Origin: Haemophilus parainfluenzae
Lineage (GTDB): Bacteria > Pseudomonadota > Gammaproteobacteria > Enterobacterales > Pasteurellaceae
Reading direction: 5' to 3'
Length of the DNA stretch: 64,000 nucleotides
Assembly (NCBI RefSeq): GCF_003252755.1
Contig: NZ_QEPT01000005.1
Location: 62,001-126,000, forward strand
Shown: positions 45,147 through 54,666 of the stretch, one piece after another
Position numbering within the stretch: position 1 is the first letter of the stretch
How the letters are laid out: every line of letters begins with the position of its first letter
Notes under the pieces: model-generated
What the model was told of the DNA's origin: nothing
Seen by the model: only the letters and a program-made list of their open reading frames with translations
The model's database searches: none
Translations under genes and position numbers: made by a program

Positions 45147-46445
45147 TTATTGTTGGGGCTCAGTTGCCGGTTGTACAGCTGGTGCTTCAGCGGGTTTTTC
45201 TTCCGCTTTTGGCTCTTCCGCTTTCGCTTCAGGTGCCGGTTTTACTTCTTCTTTTCTTGGTGAATTATCCACTGCTTTTTCTGCTTCAATTTCCACTTTC
45301 TGCACATCTAAAGGTGTACGATTTAAGTATTTATCAAGCATGCTTAAGCTTTGTAATTGGCTTGGCACATCCACATAGATGGACACTTCAGATAATTCAT
45401 CCACTGATTTTAAGAAACTTTGAGTCACTTCAGCATTGGTATCAAAATAACTACGAATCCAAGATGCAACGGCTTCTAAAGATTGTTTATAAAGTTCGTT
45501 TTGCTGACGAGGCACCGCCATAATTGCTAATTGTAAGCGTAAACGAATGTTTTCACGTAAGTAGATATCTTGGTTTGGCGCTAATAATTCTTTGCGATCT
45601 GCACCATGTTTCGGTGAAATGCGGATAAAGTGGTTCAAGAATGAAGTCGCACTTTTTTCTGCATTTTCCGCCCAATCTGAAAGAGAATCTGACAATTTTG
45701 TTGCATTTTGGTCATCACCAAAATTCACATCTAATACCGGTAACTCATCAACCGTATTAGCTAATTGCGATAATTTTTGCATGACCGCATTTTGATCCAC
45801 GCCAGCTACGGAGAGAAGTTGTTTCAGATCTTGATTAATGGCACTACGAATAGCTGCGGATTGTGAGTTATTTACTTTAGCAAGGGTTTCATCAGCGAGT
45901 TTTAAGAGTGAAACCGCTGTATCCACGTCATTATCTAACACTAATTTACGCAATGCATTGTTGAGCAAGAAATCCGCTTCTGAGAATAACCAATCAGTAG
46001 GTTGTTGAGCATTAGCTTGCGCGCTCACTTTATTAATTTGTGATTGTAAGCCAACTAATTCGTGTGATTTAGCATTGATTAGCTCTTCTACTTGGGCAAT
46101 TTTGTCTTGCGTTGCTTTATTCTCAGACTCTAATTGAGTAAGTTGTGTGGTATCAAATTTTACGTCTTGAGCAGGTGCTGAAACCACCGTTTTATTATTG
46201 ATTTGAGCTTCAAGTGCGGTCAATTTTTGTTGGAATTCATCCACTTGTTGTTGACCAAAATAATAACCTGCACCACCCACGCCAAGTGCAATGAGAATGG
46301 CCAATAAACTTAATCCAGTACCACTTTTCTTCACAACGGTTTGTGTACGTGGCGCAACAGGCTCGCGATCTTCAGTTTGAATTTCCACTGCATCAGTTGC
46401 TTGGATTTCATCTGTCGTTTCAGGGGTTAATTTCTCTTTCGCCAT
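45147..46445 (-). CDS. hemX: HemX: membrane protein of the heme operon
   Basis: 432 residues, often annotated uroporphyrinogen-III C-methyltransferase but without a SAM-binding domain. A cytosolic N-terminal segment, one membrane span at about 45-67 (LSLLAILIALGVGGAGYYFG), a coiled-coil stretch (about 70-145) and a conserved domain with PTDWLFSEADFLLNNALRKL. The C-terminal about 55 residues are Pro/Ala/Glu/Lys-rich low complexity (KPAPEAKAEEPKAEEKP). Between hemD and hemY. Confidence 0.93.
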   Translation of the reverse strand: MAKEKLTPETTDEIQATDAVEIQTEDREPVAPRTQTVVKKSGTGLSLLAILIALGVGGAGYYFGQQQVDEFQQKLTALEAQINNKTVVSAPAQDVKFDTTQLTQLESENKATQDKIAQVEELINAKSHELVGLQSQINKVSAQANAQQPTDWLFSEADFLLNNALRKLVLDNDVDTAVSLLKLADETLAKVNNSQSAAIRSAINQDLKQLLSVAGVDQNAVMQKLSQLANTVDELPVLDVNFGDDQNATKLSDSLSDWAENAEKSATSFLNHFIRISPKHGADRKELLAPNQDIYLRENIRLRLQLAIMAVPRQQNELYKQSLEAVASWIRSYFDTNAEVTQSFLKSVDELSEVSIYVDVPSQLQSLSMLDKYLNRTPLDVQKVEIEAEKAVDNSPRKEEVKPAPEAKAEEPKAEEKPAEAPAVQPATEPQQ

Positions 46446-46454
46446 ATCTTTTCC

Positions 46455-47216
46455 TTAGTGAGAAAGGGGAGTTACTTCATTAAGTAAGGTATTAAGTAAA
46501 CTTTGATTGTCCGCACCCGCGGAAACCACCACATTATGCCAACCTTGTTGTATTGCAACATCAGCAATGCGTTGGCTTACCGTGACTAAACAGCAATTTT
46601 TTAGCCAATTTTGTTCATTTTCAGGCACAAATTCGATTAACGCCTGCAAAATTTCAAGGCTCGTGACCACAAGGGTTTGTACACCAGAACGAATACAAAT
46701 ACTGGTTTGCTCTTCGTTATTATAACTAATCGGTGTGCGTTGATAACATTCAATAGTATCAACGGTTGCACCACGTAATGCGGCTTGTTCGCGTAGTAAT
46801 TCTCGTCCGCCGTTGCCGCGTAAAATTAACAAGTTTTTATTTGTTAATTCTGCCATTTGCGGTAAATTCAGCACACCTTCGGTATTTTCTGATGTAATTG
46901 GATAACGAACAGTGCATTCAGTTTGACAGGAAAAATGCTGTGCCGTTCTATGTCCAACTGTAAAGTATTGTAAATCTTGACGCCAGTTAAAGCCAATATC
47001 TTTCAGGGTTTTATCCGCAAAATCGACCGCACTTTGGGATACCAAAAACACATAATCACCGCTTTTTAGCTGATTAAGTTTTGTCGGTAATTGTGCCAAC
47101 TCAGCACCCGCTTCAATAGAAAGCAAAGGCAAATGCAAGGCAACTACACCGGCTTGATTTAGCTGGTCAACTAGGGTTTTTCCTCGTTCATCGGGGCGAG
47201 TGACTAGTACGGCCAT
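46455..47216 (-). CDS. hemD: Uroporphyrinogen-III synthase
   Basis: Cyclises hydroxymethylbilane to uroporphyrinogen III. It has 253 residues with weakly conserved family blocks: LVTRPDERGKTLVDQLNQAG at the N-terminus, VFLVSQSAVDFA near 55, LLILRGNGGRELL near 128 and VVTSLEILQAL near 185. This family diverges fast, so the operon position between hemC and hemX is strong supporting evidence. Confidence 0.92.
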   Translation of the reverse strand: MAVLVTRPDERGKTLVDQLNQAGVVALHLPLLSIEAGAELAQLPTKLNQLKSGDYVFLVSQSAVDFADKTLKDIGFNWRQDLQYFTVGHRTAQHFSCQTECTVRYPITSENTEGVLNLPQMAELTNKNLLILRGNGGRELLREQAALRGATVDTIECYQRTPISYNNEEQTSICIRSGVQTLVVTSLEILQALIEFVPENEQNWLKNCCLVTVSQRIADVAIQQGWHNVVVSAGADNQSLLNTLLNEVTPLSH

Positions 47217-47225
47217 GGTAATTTC

Positions 47226-48158
47226 CTATGCTGAATAAATCTTCGCCAGAATCTTATCTGCGCCTTGTGCTAGAAGTTGTTCTGCAATGCTCACACCTAA
47301 TGCTTCGGCATTTTCAACCGCACTTTTACCTTCCGCACGAATAATCGCTGAGCCATCGGTTTCTCCGACAAGAGCACGCAAGAAAATTTCACCATTTTGC
47401 TCAATGGCGTATCCACCAATTGGCACTTGGCAGCCGCCTTGTAAGCGGGTATTCATTGCACGCTCAGCCAAAACACAAGTCGTCGTAGTCGCATCTGAAA
47501 GTGGAGCTAGTAATGCTTTCACTTCTTCATCATCAACACGGCACTCAATGCCCACTGCGCCTTGTCCGGCAGCCGGTAAAGATTGTTCCACTTCAATAAA
47601 TGAGGCAATACGTTCTGCTAGCCCTAAACGAATTAAGCCGGCCGAGGCTAAAATAATGGCATCGTATTCGCCATTGTCTAATTTACTTAATCGGGTTCCC
47701 ACATTGCCACGTAAAGATCGGATATCAAGATCAGGGCGTAATTGTTTTAATTGGCATTGACGACGTAAGCTTGATGTTCCAACGATAGCACCTTGGGGCA
47801 AATCATCTAATGAGCGGTATGTATTGGATACGAAAGCATCACGTGGATCTTCGCGTTTACAGATCACACTTAATCCTAAACCTTCTGGAAACTCCATCGG
47901 TACGTCTTTCATTGAATGGACAGCAATATCGGCACGTTTTTCGAGTAAAGCCTTTTCTAACTCTTTAACAAATAAGCCTTTTCCACCAATTTTAGCTAAA
48001 GGTGAATCTAAGATTACATCGCCTTTTGTTACCATAGGAACTAATTCAACAGAAAGTGTTGGGTGAAATTTTTCTAATTGATCTTTCACAAAATTAGCTT
48101 GCCAAAGTGCTAAAGGACTTTGACGAGTCGCTATTTTTAAGGTTTTAAGTACTGCCAT
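47226..48158 (-). CDS. hemC: Hydroxymethylbilane synthase (porphobilinogen deaminase)
   Basis: Condenses four porphobilinogen molecules. It has 310 residues. [13 protein letters not shown] at residue 9, HSMKDVP near 81, [11 protein letters not shown] near 128, and the dipyrromethane cofactor cysteine at residue 243 in [11 protein letters not shown] (E. coli Cys242). First gene of hemCDXY and divergent from cyaA, the arrangement found in enterobacteria. Its presence implies heme synthesis, in contrast to H. influenzae. Confidence 0.97.
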   Translation of the reverse strand: MAVLKTLKIATRQSPLALWQANFVKDQLEKFHPTLSVELVPMVTKGDVILDSPLAKIGGKGLFVKELEKALLEKRADIAVHSMKDVPMEFPEGLGLSVICKREDPRDAFVSNTYRSLDDLPQGAIVGTSSLRRQCQLKQLRPDLDIRSLRGNVGTRLSKLDNGEYDAIILASAGLIRLGLAERIASFIEVEQSLPAAGQGAVGIECRVDDEEVKALLAPLSDATTTTCVLAERAMNTRLQGGCQVPIGGYAIEQNGEIFLRALVGETDGSAIIRAEGKSAVENAEALGVSIAEQLLAQGADKILAKIYSA

Positions 48159-48264
48159 AAATACCGCTGATTTTAAATAGAATTATGCCCTATGCTACCA
48201 TTTTTAGGGCAAAAAGTCAGATCATTTAAATTTTTGATTTCCGACTAGGTAAGTGGTACAGTAA

Positions 48265-48280
48265 CACCAGTTATTTGGTG
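48265..48280 (+). promoter_or_regulatory. Inverted repeat in the cyaA leader
   Basis: CACCA-GTTATT-TGGTG, a perfect 5-6-5 palindrome ending three bases before the AGGTAGGAAG ribosome-site region of cyaA. It could be a small leader hairpin or a protein site. It does not match the CRP consensus. Confidence 0.4.
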
Positions 48281-48294
48281 ATAGGTAGGAAGCC

Positions 48295-50799
48295 TTGAAA
48301 TACGATCTCACTCAAGCCCGAAAATGTATTGAAACGCTAGATAAACGTCGTTTTGATCGAGCATTGCTGGGCTCTGGTGATGCATTCCGACACATCGTCT
48401 CTTTGTTGCCTCTGTTGTTGCATCTTAATCATTCAGCTTTGCCGGGTTATGTGGAAGATGCCCCAGTAGGCATTTCTGATTTTATCCTTTCCAATTATCA
48501 GCAAGGTTTTCTCTCAAAAGAACATCCTGAACTTGTAGCAAGTGTGCAAAGTGCGGTCAATTCTGATGCTGTTTTTGCCCCGATCTTAGGTATTTATGTG
48601 ATGGGGAGTTTTGGTTCCATTAGCCAAACTTCAGCTTCAGATTTGGATATTTGGATCTGCCATCAAGATGATTTATCTGAGCAAGATCAACAACGCTTAG
48701 CGGAAAAAATGAAGAAAATCAGCTTATGGGCATCCACATTTCATGTGGAAATGCATTTTTATTTAATGACGCAAAAACGCTTCCGTAATGAGCGTTATTC
48801 CGATCCATTAACCAAAGAAAACAGTGGTTCTGCCCAATATATGTTGTTATTGGAAGAGTTTTATCGTTCCGCTGTACGCCTTGCGGGTAAGCCATTATTG
48901 TGGCTCCACTTGTGGGTGGAAGATGAAAAACAATATGAAGCCGAAGTTACGCGTTTAGTGGCGGAAGGTGAGCTTAATCCAAATGATTGGGTTGATTTTG
49001 GCGGGTTAGGGCAATTTTCTGCCAGTGAATATTTTGGTGCGAGCTTATGGCAACTGTATAAAGGTATCGATTCACCGTATAAATCGGTGATGAAAATCTT
49101 ATTGTTGGAAACCTATGCCCAAGAATACCCAAATGCCCATTTAATTGCTCGTCAATTTAAAGAAGATTTACTTTCCGGTCGTAGTACCGCTGCACATCAT
49201 TTTGACCCTTATATTGCGATTCTAGAGAGAATTAGCCAATATTTGACCGCACATTCAGAATTTAAGCGCCTTGATTTTGTACGCTCTTGTTTTTATGTGA
49301 AGGCGACGGAAGACTTTGCGTTATATCACGCGTCAAATTGGCGTATTTCTTATATGAAAATGATGGCCCAAGAATGGGGTTGGTCAAAAGAACGTATTGA
49401 AGAATTAGATCTGCGTCCAAATTGGAAAATCAAACGGGTGAAAGAAAGTCACAATAATTTGGTGAATTTCTTGATGATGAGTTATCGAAATCTAGTGGAT
49501 TTTGCGCGTAAACATAAAATTAATTCTAGCGTAATTCCGCAAGATATTACGGTACTTTCTCGTAAGCTTTATACCGCATTTGAAGAGCTGCCAGGTAAAA
49601 TTACATTACTCAACCCACAAATTTCACATAATTTAGCGGAAAACCACCTCACATTCATCGAAGTTCATGGTAATAAGCGTTTTAAAGATGGGTGGTATAT
49701 GGTGAATCAGCCGCCACATCATATTATGTTCTCGAAAGAACGTGTGATTGAATATGGGGAAAGTTTAAATAAAGTCGTCGCATGGGCTTATTTTAATCGT
49801 TTGCTGACAGCTGAAACTCGTTTGCATCTAATCAGTCAAAATATCGACCAGCTCACTTTACGTAATTTTGTCGCTGATTTGCGATTGTTTTTCCCCCATA
49901 CAAATGGTCAAGCTCCTACAAATGAGGCACTTTCTTCGCAGTGTGAAATCCGAGATTTGTTTATTGCAGTGAACTTAGTAAATGACCCGACAGCACAAGT
50001 TGAAGAACTTAAATCAAATATCTCGCCGAGTGATTTGTTCAGTTTTGGTCAATTAGAACAGAGCTTGGTCGGCAGCATTGATTTCACTTACCGTAATGTG
50101 TGGAATGAAATTCGAACTTTACATTTTGAAGGGCAGAATGCGATTTTGCTTGCCTTAAAAGTGCTTTCTAATAAAATTGATCAAGGTGTGAATCAGCCAC
50201 GTTCTATACAGGTTTTCTGTTACAGTAAACACTACAACCGCACATTGCGAAACTTGGTGAGCGTACTGGTAAACCGTTGTATCAGTATTCAATTAGGGGA
50301 TAGTCGTCCAACAACGCATTCCCGTTTACGTGTGGCTGGGAAAAACTGGCAATTCTTTTTTGAAGAGAAAGGGATCAGTTTACAGCCTATTGACGGTGGG
50401 AAAGAAAGTGCAGTCAATTTTGAAGACGTTTTGCCAACTCAATTGGAAGAGAAAGAAATTATCCCTGAGGGACGCCGATATCCACCTGAAATTGATTTGT
50501 TTGCCAGTGAAGGTTTTTTACAATTTTTCTTTGAAGATAATGCCGATAATAGCTTTAACGTCTATTTGTTAGATGAAAAGAATCGTCTCGAAATTTATCG
50601 TCAATGTGAAGGTTCAAAAGATGACAAGGTCCGTGAAGTAAATCAGATTTATCAATCACTCGGCTCGAAAGGTTGTAAAAATCCGTATAAAATGGTGCAG
50701 CGGAATTTTAATTACCCGCAATTTTATCAATTGCATCTGACAGAAAGCGGTATGCATATCATGCCGTTCAAATTTAAAAGCAAAAGGAGTTGCGACTAG
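48295..50799 (+). CDS. cyaA: Class I adenylate cyclase
   Basis: Makes cAMP, the effector of CRP; in Haemophilus it also controls competence. It has 834 residues (E. coli 848). N-terminal catalytic domain (about 1-450) with GSFGSISQTSASDLDIWIC near residue 103, the nucleotidyltransferase active-site block; C-terminal regulatory domain with EKNRLEIYRQCEG. The start is a TTG at 48295 behind AGGTAGGAAG, matching the unusual UUG start of E. coli cyaA that limits synthesis. Divergent from hemC. Confidence 0.95.
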   Translation: MKYDLTQARKCIETLDKRRFDRALLGSGDAFRHIVSLLPLLLHLNHSALPGYVEDAPVGISDFILSNYQQGFLSKEHPELVASVQSAVNSDAVFAPILGIYVMGSFGSISQTSASDLDIWICHQDDLSEQDQQRLAEKMKKISLWASTFHVEMHFYLMTQKRFRNERYSDPLTKENSGSAQYMLLLEEFYRSAVRLAGKPLLWLHLWVEDEKQYEAEVTRLVAEGELNPNDWVDFGGLGQFSASEYFGASLWQLYKGIDSPYKSVMKILLLETYAQEYPNAHLIARQFKEDLLSGRSTAAHHFDPYIAILERISQYLTAHSEFKRLDFVRSCFYVKATEDFALYHASNWRISYMKMMAQEWGWSKERIEELDLRPNWKIKRVKESHNNLVNFLMMSYRNLVDFARKHKINSSVIPQDITVLSRKLYTAFEELPGKITLLNPQISHNLAENHLTFIEVHGNKRFKDGWYMVNQPPHHIMFSKERVIEYGESLNKVVAWAYFNRLLTAETRLHLISQNIDQLTLRNFVADLRLFFPHTNGQAPTNEALSSQCEIRDLFIAVNLVNDPTAQVEELKSNISPSDLFSFGQLEQSLVGSIDFTYRNVWNEIRTLHFEGQNAILLALKVLSNKIDQGVNQPRSIQVFCYSKHYNRTLRNLVSVLVNRCISIQLGDSRPTTHSRLRVAGKNWQFFFEEKGISLQPIDGGKESAVNFEDVLPTQLEEKEIIPEGRRYPPEIDLFASEGFLQFFFEDNADNSFNVYLLDEKNRLEIYRQCEGSKDDKVREVNQIYQSLGSKGCKNPYKMVQRNFNYPQFYQLHLTESGMHIMPFKFKSKRSCD

Positions 50800-50980
50800 C
50801 TAAATCAAAACAAGTATTGTTTGAGATAAATGAAGTATATCTACAAATATGCATTGGAAGATAGGCAAAATCCCGATAGAATCCCTTCTTTTGAAAATCT
50901 ATTGAGAAATAATCTAAGGCTGTGGACGTTTTCGCCTTCAGGCGATAGAATGTGCGTCCTCTCATCTCTTGGAGAAAATT

Positions 50981-51610
50981 ATGCAAGAAAAGTTAAAAGT
51001 ATTAATTATCGACGACCATCCATTAATGCGTCGTGGTATCAAACAATTAGTTGAATTAGAAGAGAATTTTGAAGTCGTTGCCGATGTAGGAAGCGGTACA
51101 GAAGGTATTTCCATTGCGATTCAAGAATCCCCGGATTTAATCATTTTAGATCTGAATATGAAAGGCCTTTCCGGTTTAGATACCCTTAAAGGTTTGCGTG
51201 CGGAAGGCGTTGATGCACGAATTTTGATCTTAACTGTCTCTGATGCGAAAAATGATATTTTCACTCTCATCGATGCGGGTGCTGACGGTTATCTATTAAA
51301 AGATACCGAGCCAGATGTGCTACTTGAGCAAATTAAACGTATTGCACAAGGCGAAGTGATTTTAAGTGATTCGATCAAGAATTTACTGTTAGAACGTAAA
51401 CATACTGTTGATCCAATGGATTCACTCACCGATCGTGAAATGGATGTATTACGTTTAATCGCGACAGGTTTATCCAACAAACAAATTGCAGGCCAACTTT
51501 TCATTTCTGAAGAGACGGTTAAAGTGCATATTCGTAATTTACTGCGTAAACTCAATGTACATTCACGTGTTGCGGCAACTGTCTTATTCTTTGAACGAAA
51601 TGGTCGATAG
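50981..51610 (+). CDS. narP: Nitrate/nitrite response regulator NarP
   Basis: NarL/FixJ-family response regulator of 209 residues from the ATG at 50981, behind GGAG. Receiver domain with phospho-Asp57 in LIILDLNMKG and conserved DDH (11-13); LuxR-type HTH (about 140-205) with LTDREMDVLRLIATGLSNKQIAGQL-like block. It regulates anaerobic respiration genes with sensor NarQ, which is not in the window. The 180 bases before it contain a short TCGCC/GGCGA hairpin and no other gene. Confidence 0.9.
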   Translation: MQEKLKVLIIDDHPLMRRGIKQLVELEENFEVVADVGSGTEGISIAIQESPDLIILDLNMKGLSGLDTLKGLRAEGVDARILILTVSDAKNDIFTLIDAGADGYLLKDTEPDVLLEQIKRIAQGEVILSDSIKNLLLERKHTVDPMDSLTDREMDVLRLIATGLSNKQIAGQLFISEETVKVHIRNLLRKLNVHSRVAATVLFFERNGR

Positions 51611-51623
51611 GCAAGTTAAACGT

Positions 51624-51655
51624 AAAAAAGTGCGGTCAAAATTGACCGCACTTTT
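51624..51655. terminator. Bidirectional uptake-signal terminator between narP and yibQ
   Basis: AAAAAGTGCGGTCAA and TTGACCGCACTTTTT, a 15-bp perfect stem of two full opposed uptake signals with a 2-base loop and flanking A/T runs, between convergent genes. Confidence 0.92.
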
Positions 51656-51658
51656 TAT

Positions 51659-52501
51659 TTATCTCGGCACCCCCCTTAATAAAGGGATTGGCTCAAATGG
51701 CGCAACTGAGGTTGGCGCAGGAATATCATTAAAAAGTAAGATAAATGGTTTAGGTGGCAAGATTTTTTCATTTCGCCATAAGCTTCCCATGCCGACTAAT
51801 TGAATATCATCGGGTAAATTCTTTATTCCCGCTTTTAATAAAGCTACAGTATTTGGGCGAGGGTGTCCAATAGCAATGGCTGTGCCATGTTTACGCGCAT
51901 ATTGAATTGCACTTTGAAATTGGCGTTGCACATCTACTAAATTATCGCTGTCATCTAAAAAGATGTGGCGATCTAATACACGTACGCCTTGTTCTTTTGC
52001 TATTTTTCCTGCGACTGATTTTCCAATCGTACGACTATCTAAAAAGAATAAATGTTGCTCATGAAGTGCGGTCATTAAATAGGTCATTAATGTGGTATCA
52101 GCTGTGGCTGCGCTGCCCATATGATTATTCATTCCGATGGCATTTGGCACAATAGATTTGGCTTTTTTCACTCTCTCATTCACTTGCGCTTCAGACAAGC
52201 CTAAAGTCAAACCACCTTCTTCAATTTTAATGTTGCTGACAGGCTGCATCGGCATATGGATGAGAATATCATGATTTTGTGCTTTCGCTTCTTGATTGCG
52301 TATTTTTGCATAGGGTGCAGCTGGAATAATCGCAACAGAGACTTCTTTTGGCATAGCTAAAACTTCGGCATCTTCTTTCGGATGATAGCCAATGTCATCA
52401 ATTACAATAGCCAGTTTGCCTTGTGCAAAAGTAAAAGCAGAGAAAAGTGCGATTGAAAAAATAATCGTATTTTTGACCGCACTTTGAAAGAACCTTGCCA
52501 T
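51659..52501 (-). CDS. yibQ: Divergent polysaccharide deacetylase family protein YibQ
   Basis: 280-residue periplasmic protein with signal peptide (cleavage likely after FTFAQG, near residue 28). NodB-like TIM-barrel family member: IVIDDIGYHPKEDAEVL near 32, DILIHMPMQPVSN near 74 and NHMGSAATAD near 125. Enzymatic activity has not been shown for the family to my knowledge. Its ATG shares a base with the envC stop, and the pair is conserved in gammaproteobacteria. Confidence 0.88.
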   Translation of the reverse strand: MARFFQSAVKNTIIFSIALFSAFTFAQGKLAIVIDDIGYHPKEDAEVLAMPKEVSVAIIPAAPYAKIRNQEAKAQNHDILIHMPMQPVSNIKIEEGGLTLGLSEAQVNERVKKAKSIVPNAIGMNNHMGSAATADTTLMTYLMTALHEQHLFFLDSRTIGKSVAGKIAKEQGVRVLDRHIFLDDSDNLVDVQRQFQSAIQYARKHGTAIAIGHPRPNTVALLKAGIKNLPDDIQLVGMGSLWRNEKILPPKPFILLFNDIPAPTSVAPFEPIPLLRGVPR

Positions 52502-53733
52502 TATTTAATCCACCCAGCCGGATTCACAGGCACTCCTTTACGGCTAATTCCAAAATAAAGTGCCGGTTTAGAGATCTCGCCCGTATTACCCACTTGTGCG
52601 ATGGTTTGTCCCGCAGAAACAAGCTGACCTTGTTTTACAAATACCGCTTGGTTGAAACCATATAAGCTCAAGTCGCTGTCGCCGTGTTTTACAATCACCA
52701 TATAACCATAGCCATTAAGATGACCCGCTAGAATGACACGACCACTTGCAATAGCTTTTACCGCGGTACCCGTTGGTGCACCGATAACCATACCTTTCCA
52801 ACGCACTTCTCCCGCCTGGATTGAACCAAAGGAATGCAATGTCGGACCGGAAACGGGACGACTGTATTGATGCGCAGCCGTACCTAAACCACTGGTACTG
52901 TTAATCAACTTACGTTCTTGATCGGTTGGTTGATAAGGTTTTGAGGTTCGTTTTTCTTCCTCTTGCTTTTTCTGAGCAAGGGCTTCACGCTCACGTTGTT
53001 CTTGTTGGCGAGCGGCTTGTTCAGCACGTTGAATTTCTTGGCGAAGGGCATTTTCATTCGCTTTCAATGTTTCCAGTTTATTCTGATCTTTCGTTAAGTT
53101 TTTATTGAGTTCATTTAACGTAGATTGACGTTCTTGTTGCGCTTTTTGTAATTCTTGCTGCTGTTTCTTTTGCGTAGAAAGCTGATCGCGATGATTCTTT
53201 TGTTGGCCTGAAATCGCTTCGCGTTGTTTCGCGAGATTCTCTTGTGTTGCTTTCAGATTGTTAATCATATCAATGCGCACTTGATTTAAGTGTTGATAAT
53301 ACACTTTCATGCGTTCTGCTTTTTTGGCATCTTCCGAAAGCATTCTTTCCAAGGTAGAAGGATTTATCCCTGAGCGATAAATGGCATCGATTTGTTGCGC
53401 GAGCTTCGCTTTTTGCACGCGCTCTTGCTTTTCTAATTGCTTGATTTGCTTTTCCGTTTCCGCCATTTGCTTGCGGATTTCTTTTAAGCTTAATTCTGTT
53501 TCACGTAATTCACCGACAACGCTATTAATTTTGCTTTCTTGATCTTTAAGACTGGCTTGGAGTTTAGCTTGTGCGCGTTTTTGCTCGGCGATCTTTGACT
53601 CTTGTTGTTTAATTTGTTTTTGAATTTGAGTGAGATCGTTGCCTTGCGCTAAAGATGAAAAGCCAAGCAGACCGCAAGCCAAAAGTGCGGTCAGTTTTGA
53701 TAAGATTTTTTTTCTACAATTGCTTTGCTGCAT
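52501..53733 (-). CDS. envC: Murein hydrolase activator EnvC
   Basis: Periplasmic activator of the division amidases AmiA/AmiB. It has 410 residues: signal peptide to about residue 29, long Gln/Lys/Glu-rich coiled coil (about 32-255), then a LytM domain (about 290-410) with VRWKGMVIGAPTGTAVKAIA. The zinc ligands are degenerate (ALYFGISRKG in place of the usual HxH segment), as expected for an activator that does not itself cut murein. Upstream of yibQ; divergent from gpmA. Confidence 0.94.
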   Translation of the reverse strand: MQQSNCRKKILSKLTALLACGLLGFSSLAQGNDLTQIQKQIKQQESKIAEQKRAQAKLQASLKDQESKINSVVGELRETELSLKEIRKQMAETEKQIKQLEKQERVQKAKLAQQIDAIYRSGINPSTLERMLSEDAKKAERMKVYYQHLNQVRIDMINNLKATQENLAKQREAISGQQKNHRDQLSTQKKQQQELQKAQQERQSTLNELNKNLTKDQNKLETLKANENALRQEIQRAEQAARQQEQREREALAQKKQEEEKRTSKPYQPTDQERKLINSTSGLGTAAHQYSRPVSGPTLHSFGSIQAGEVRWKGMVIGAPTGTAVKAIASGRVILAGHLNGYGYMVIVKHGDSDLSLYGFNQAVFVKQGQLVSAGQTIAQVGNTGEISKPALYFGISRKGVPVNPAGWIK

Positions 53734-53919
53734 ACATCTAAACTTGAGAGAAATTAAGGGACGAATAAAGCTTAAATACTAGCATTATTTTTGAGTGGCT
53801 AAAAGTTTACAGGCGATTTTTTGCGAAAGATCAGTAAATGCCGCCTTTTTACTTTTAAACATACCGATTTTTTGCTATAAAAGAGCCATCATTTTTTTAT
53901 TAATACTTAGGAGATCCTT

Positions 53920-54603
53920 ATGGAATTAGTATTCATTCGTCACGGTTTCAGTGAGTGGAACGCAAAAAATTTATTCACCGGTTGGCGTGATGTAAATTTA
54001 ACCGAGCGCGGCGTAGAAGAAGCAAAAGCAGCAGGTAAAAAATTGTTCGAGAAAGGCTATGAGTTCGATATCGCCTTCACCTCTGTTTTAACTCGTGCAA
54101 TCAAAACCTGTAACATCGTGTTAGAAGAATCTCACCAATTATGGATTCCTCAAGTGAAAAACTGGCGTTTAAATGAGCGTCACTACGGTGCATTACAAGG
54201 CTTAGATAAAAAAGCAACCGCAGAACAATACGGTGACGAACAAGTTCATATCTGGCGTCGTTCTTACGATATTTCTCCTCCAGATTTAGATCCGAAAGAT
54301 CCAAACTCTGCACATAACGACCGTCGTTATGCAAACATCCCATCTGATGTTGTACCAAACGCAGAAAACTTAAAATTAACCTTAGAACGTGCATTACCAT
54401 TCTGGGAAGACCAAATTGCTCCAGCAATGCTTTCTGGTAAACGTGTTTTAGTGGTGGCACACGGTAACTCACTTCGTGCATTAGCAAAACACATTATCGG
54501 TATTTCTGATGCGGAAATCATGGATTTTGAAATCCCAACCGGTCAACCGTTAGTGTTAAAACTTGATGATAAATTAAACTACGTAGAACACTACTATCTT
54601 TAA
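53920..54603 (+). CDS. gpmA: 2,3-bisphosphoglycerate-dependent phosphoglycerate mutase
   Basis: Glycolytic enzyme interconverting 3- and 2-phosphoglycerate. It has 227 residues. The phosphohistidine motif is [10 protein letters not shown] (His8); second histidine in [21 protein letters not shown] near residue 86. Codon use is strongly biased towards the set seen in highly expressed Haemophilus genes. A possible -10 (TATAAA, 53876-53881) precedes it. Divergent from envC. Confidence 0.97.
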   Translation: MELVFIRHGFSEWNAKNLFTGWRDVNLTERGVEEAKAAGKKLFEKGYEFDIAFTSVLTRAIKTCNIVLEESHQLWIPQVKNWRLNERHYGALQGLDKKATAEQYGDEQVHIWRRSYDISPPDLDPKDPNSAHNDRRYANIPSDVVPNAENLKLTLERALPFWEDQIAPAMLSGKRVLVVAHGNSLRALAKHIIGISDAEIMDFEIPTGQPLVLKLDDKLNYVEHYYL

Positions 54604-54618
54604 TTTATAAATGATTTC

Positions 54619-54648
54619 AAAGTGCGGTTAATTTTGACCGCACTTTTT
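54619..54648 (+). terminator. Uptake-signal terminator after gpmA
   Basis: AAAGTGCGGT and ACCGCACTTT inverted around an 8-base loop, followed by TTTGTTT, 15 bases after the stop. Confidence 0.85.
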
Positions 54649-54666
54649 GTTTAAGGAGAATTACGG

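Noticed and set aside
50830-51054. 74-codon open frame between cyaA and narP
   Set aside because: It overlaps the narP start in another frame, shows no family resemblance and has no ribosome site; taken as leader sequence of narP.
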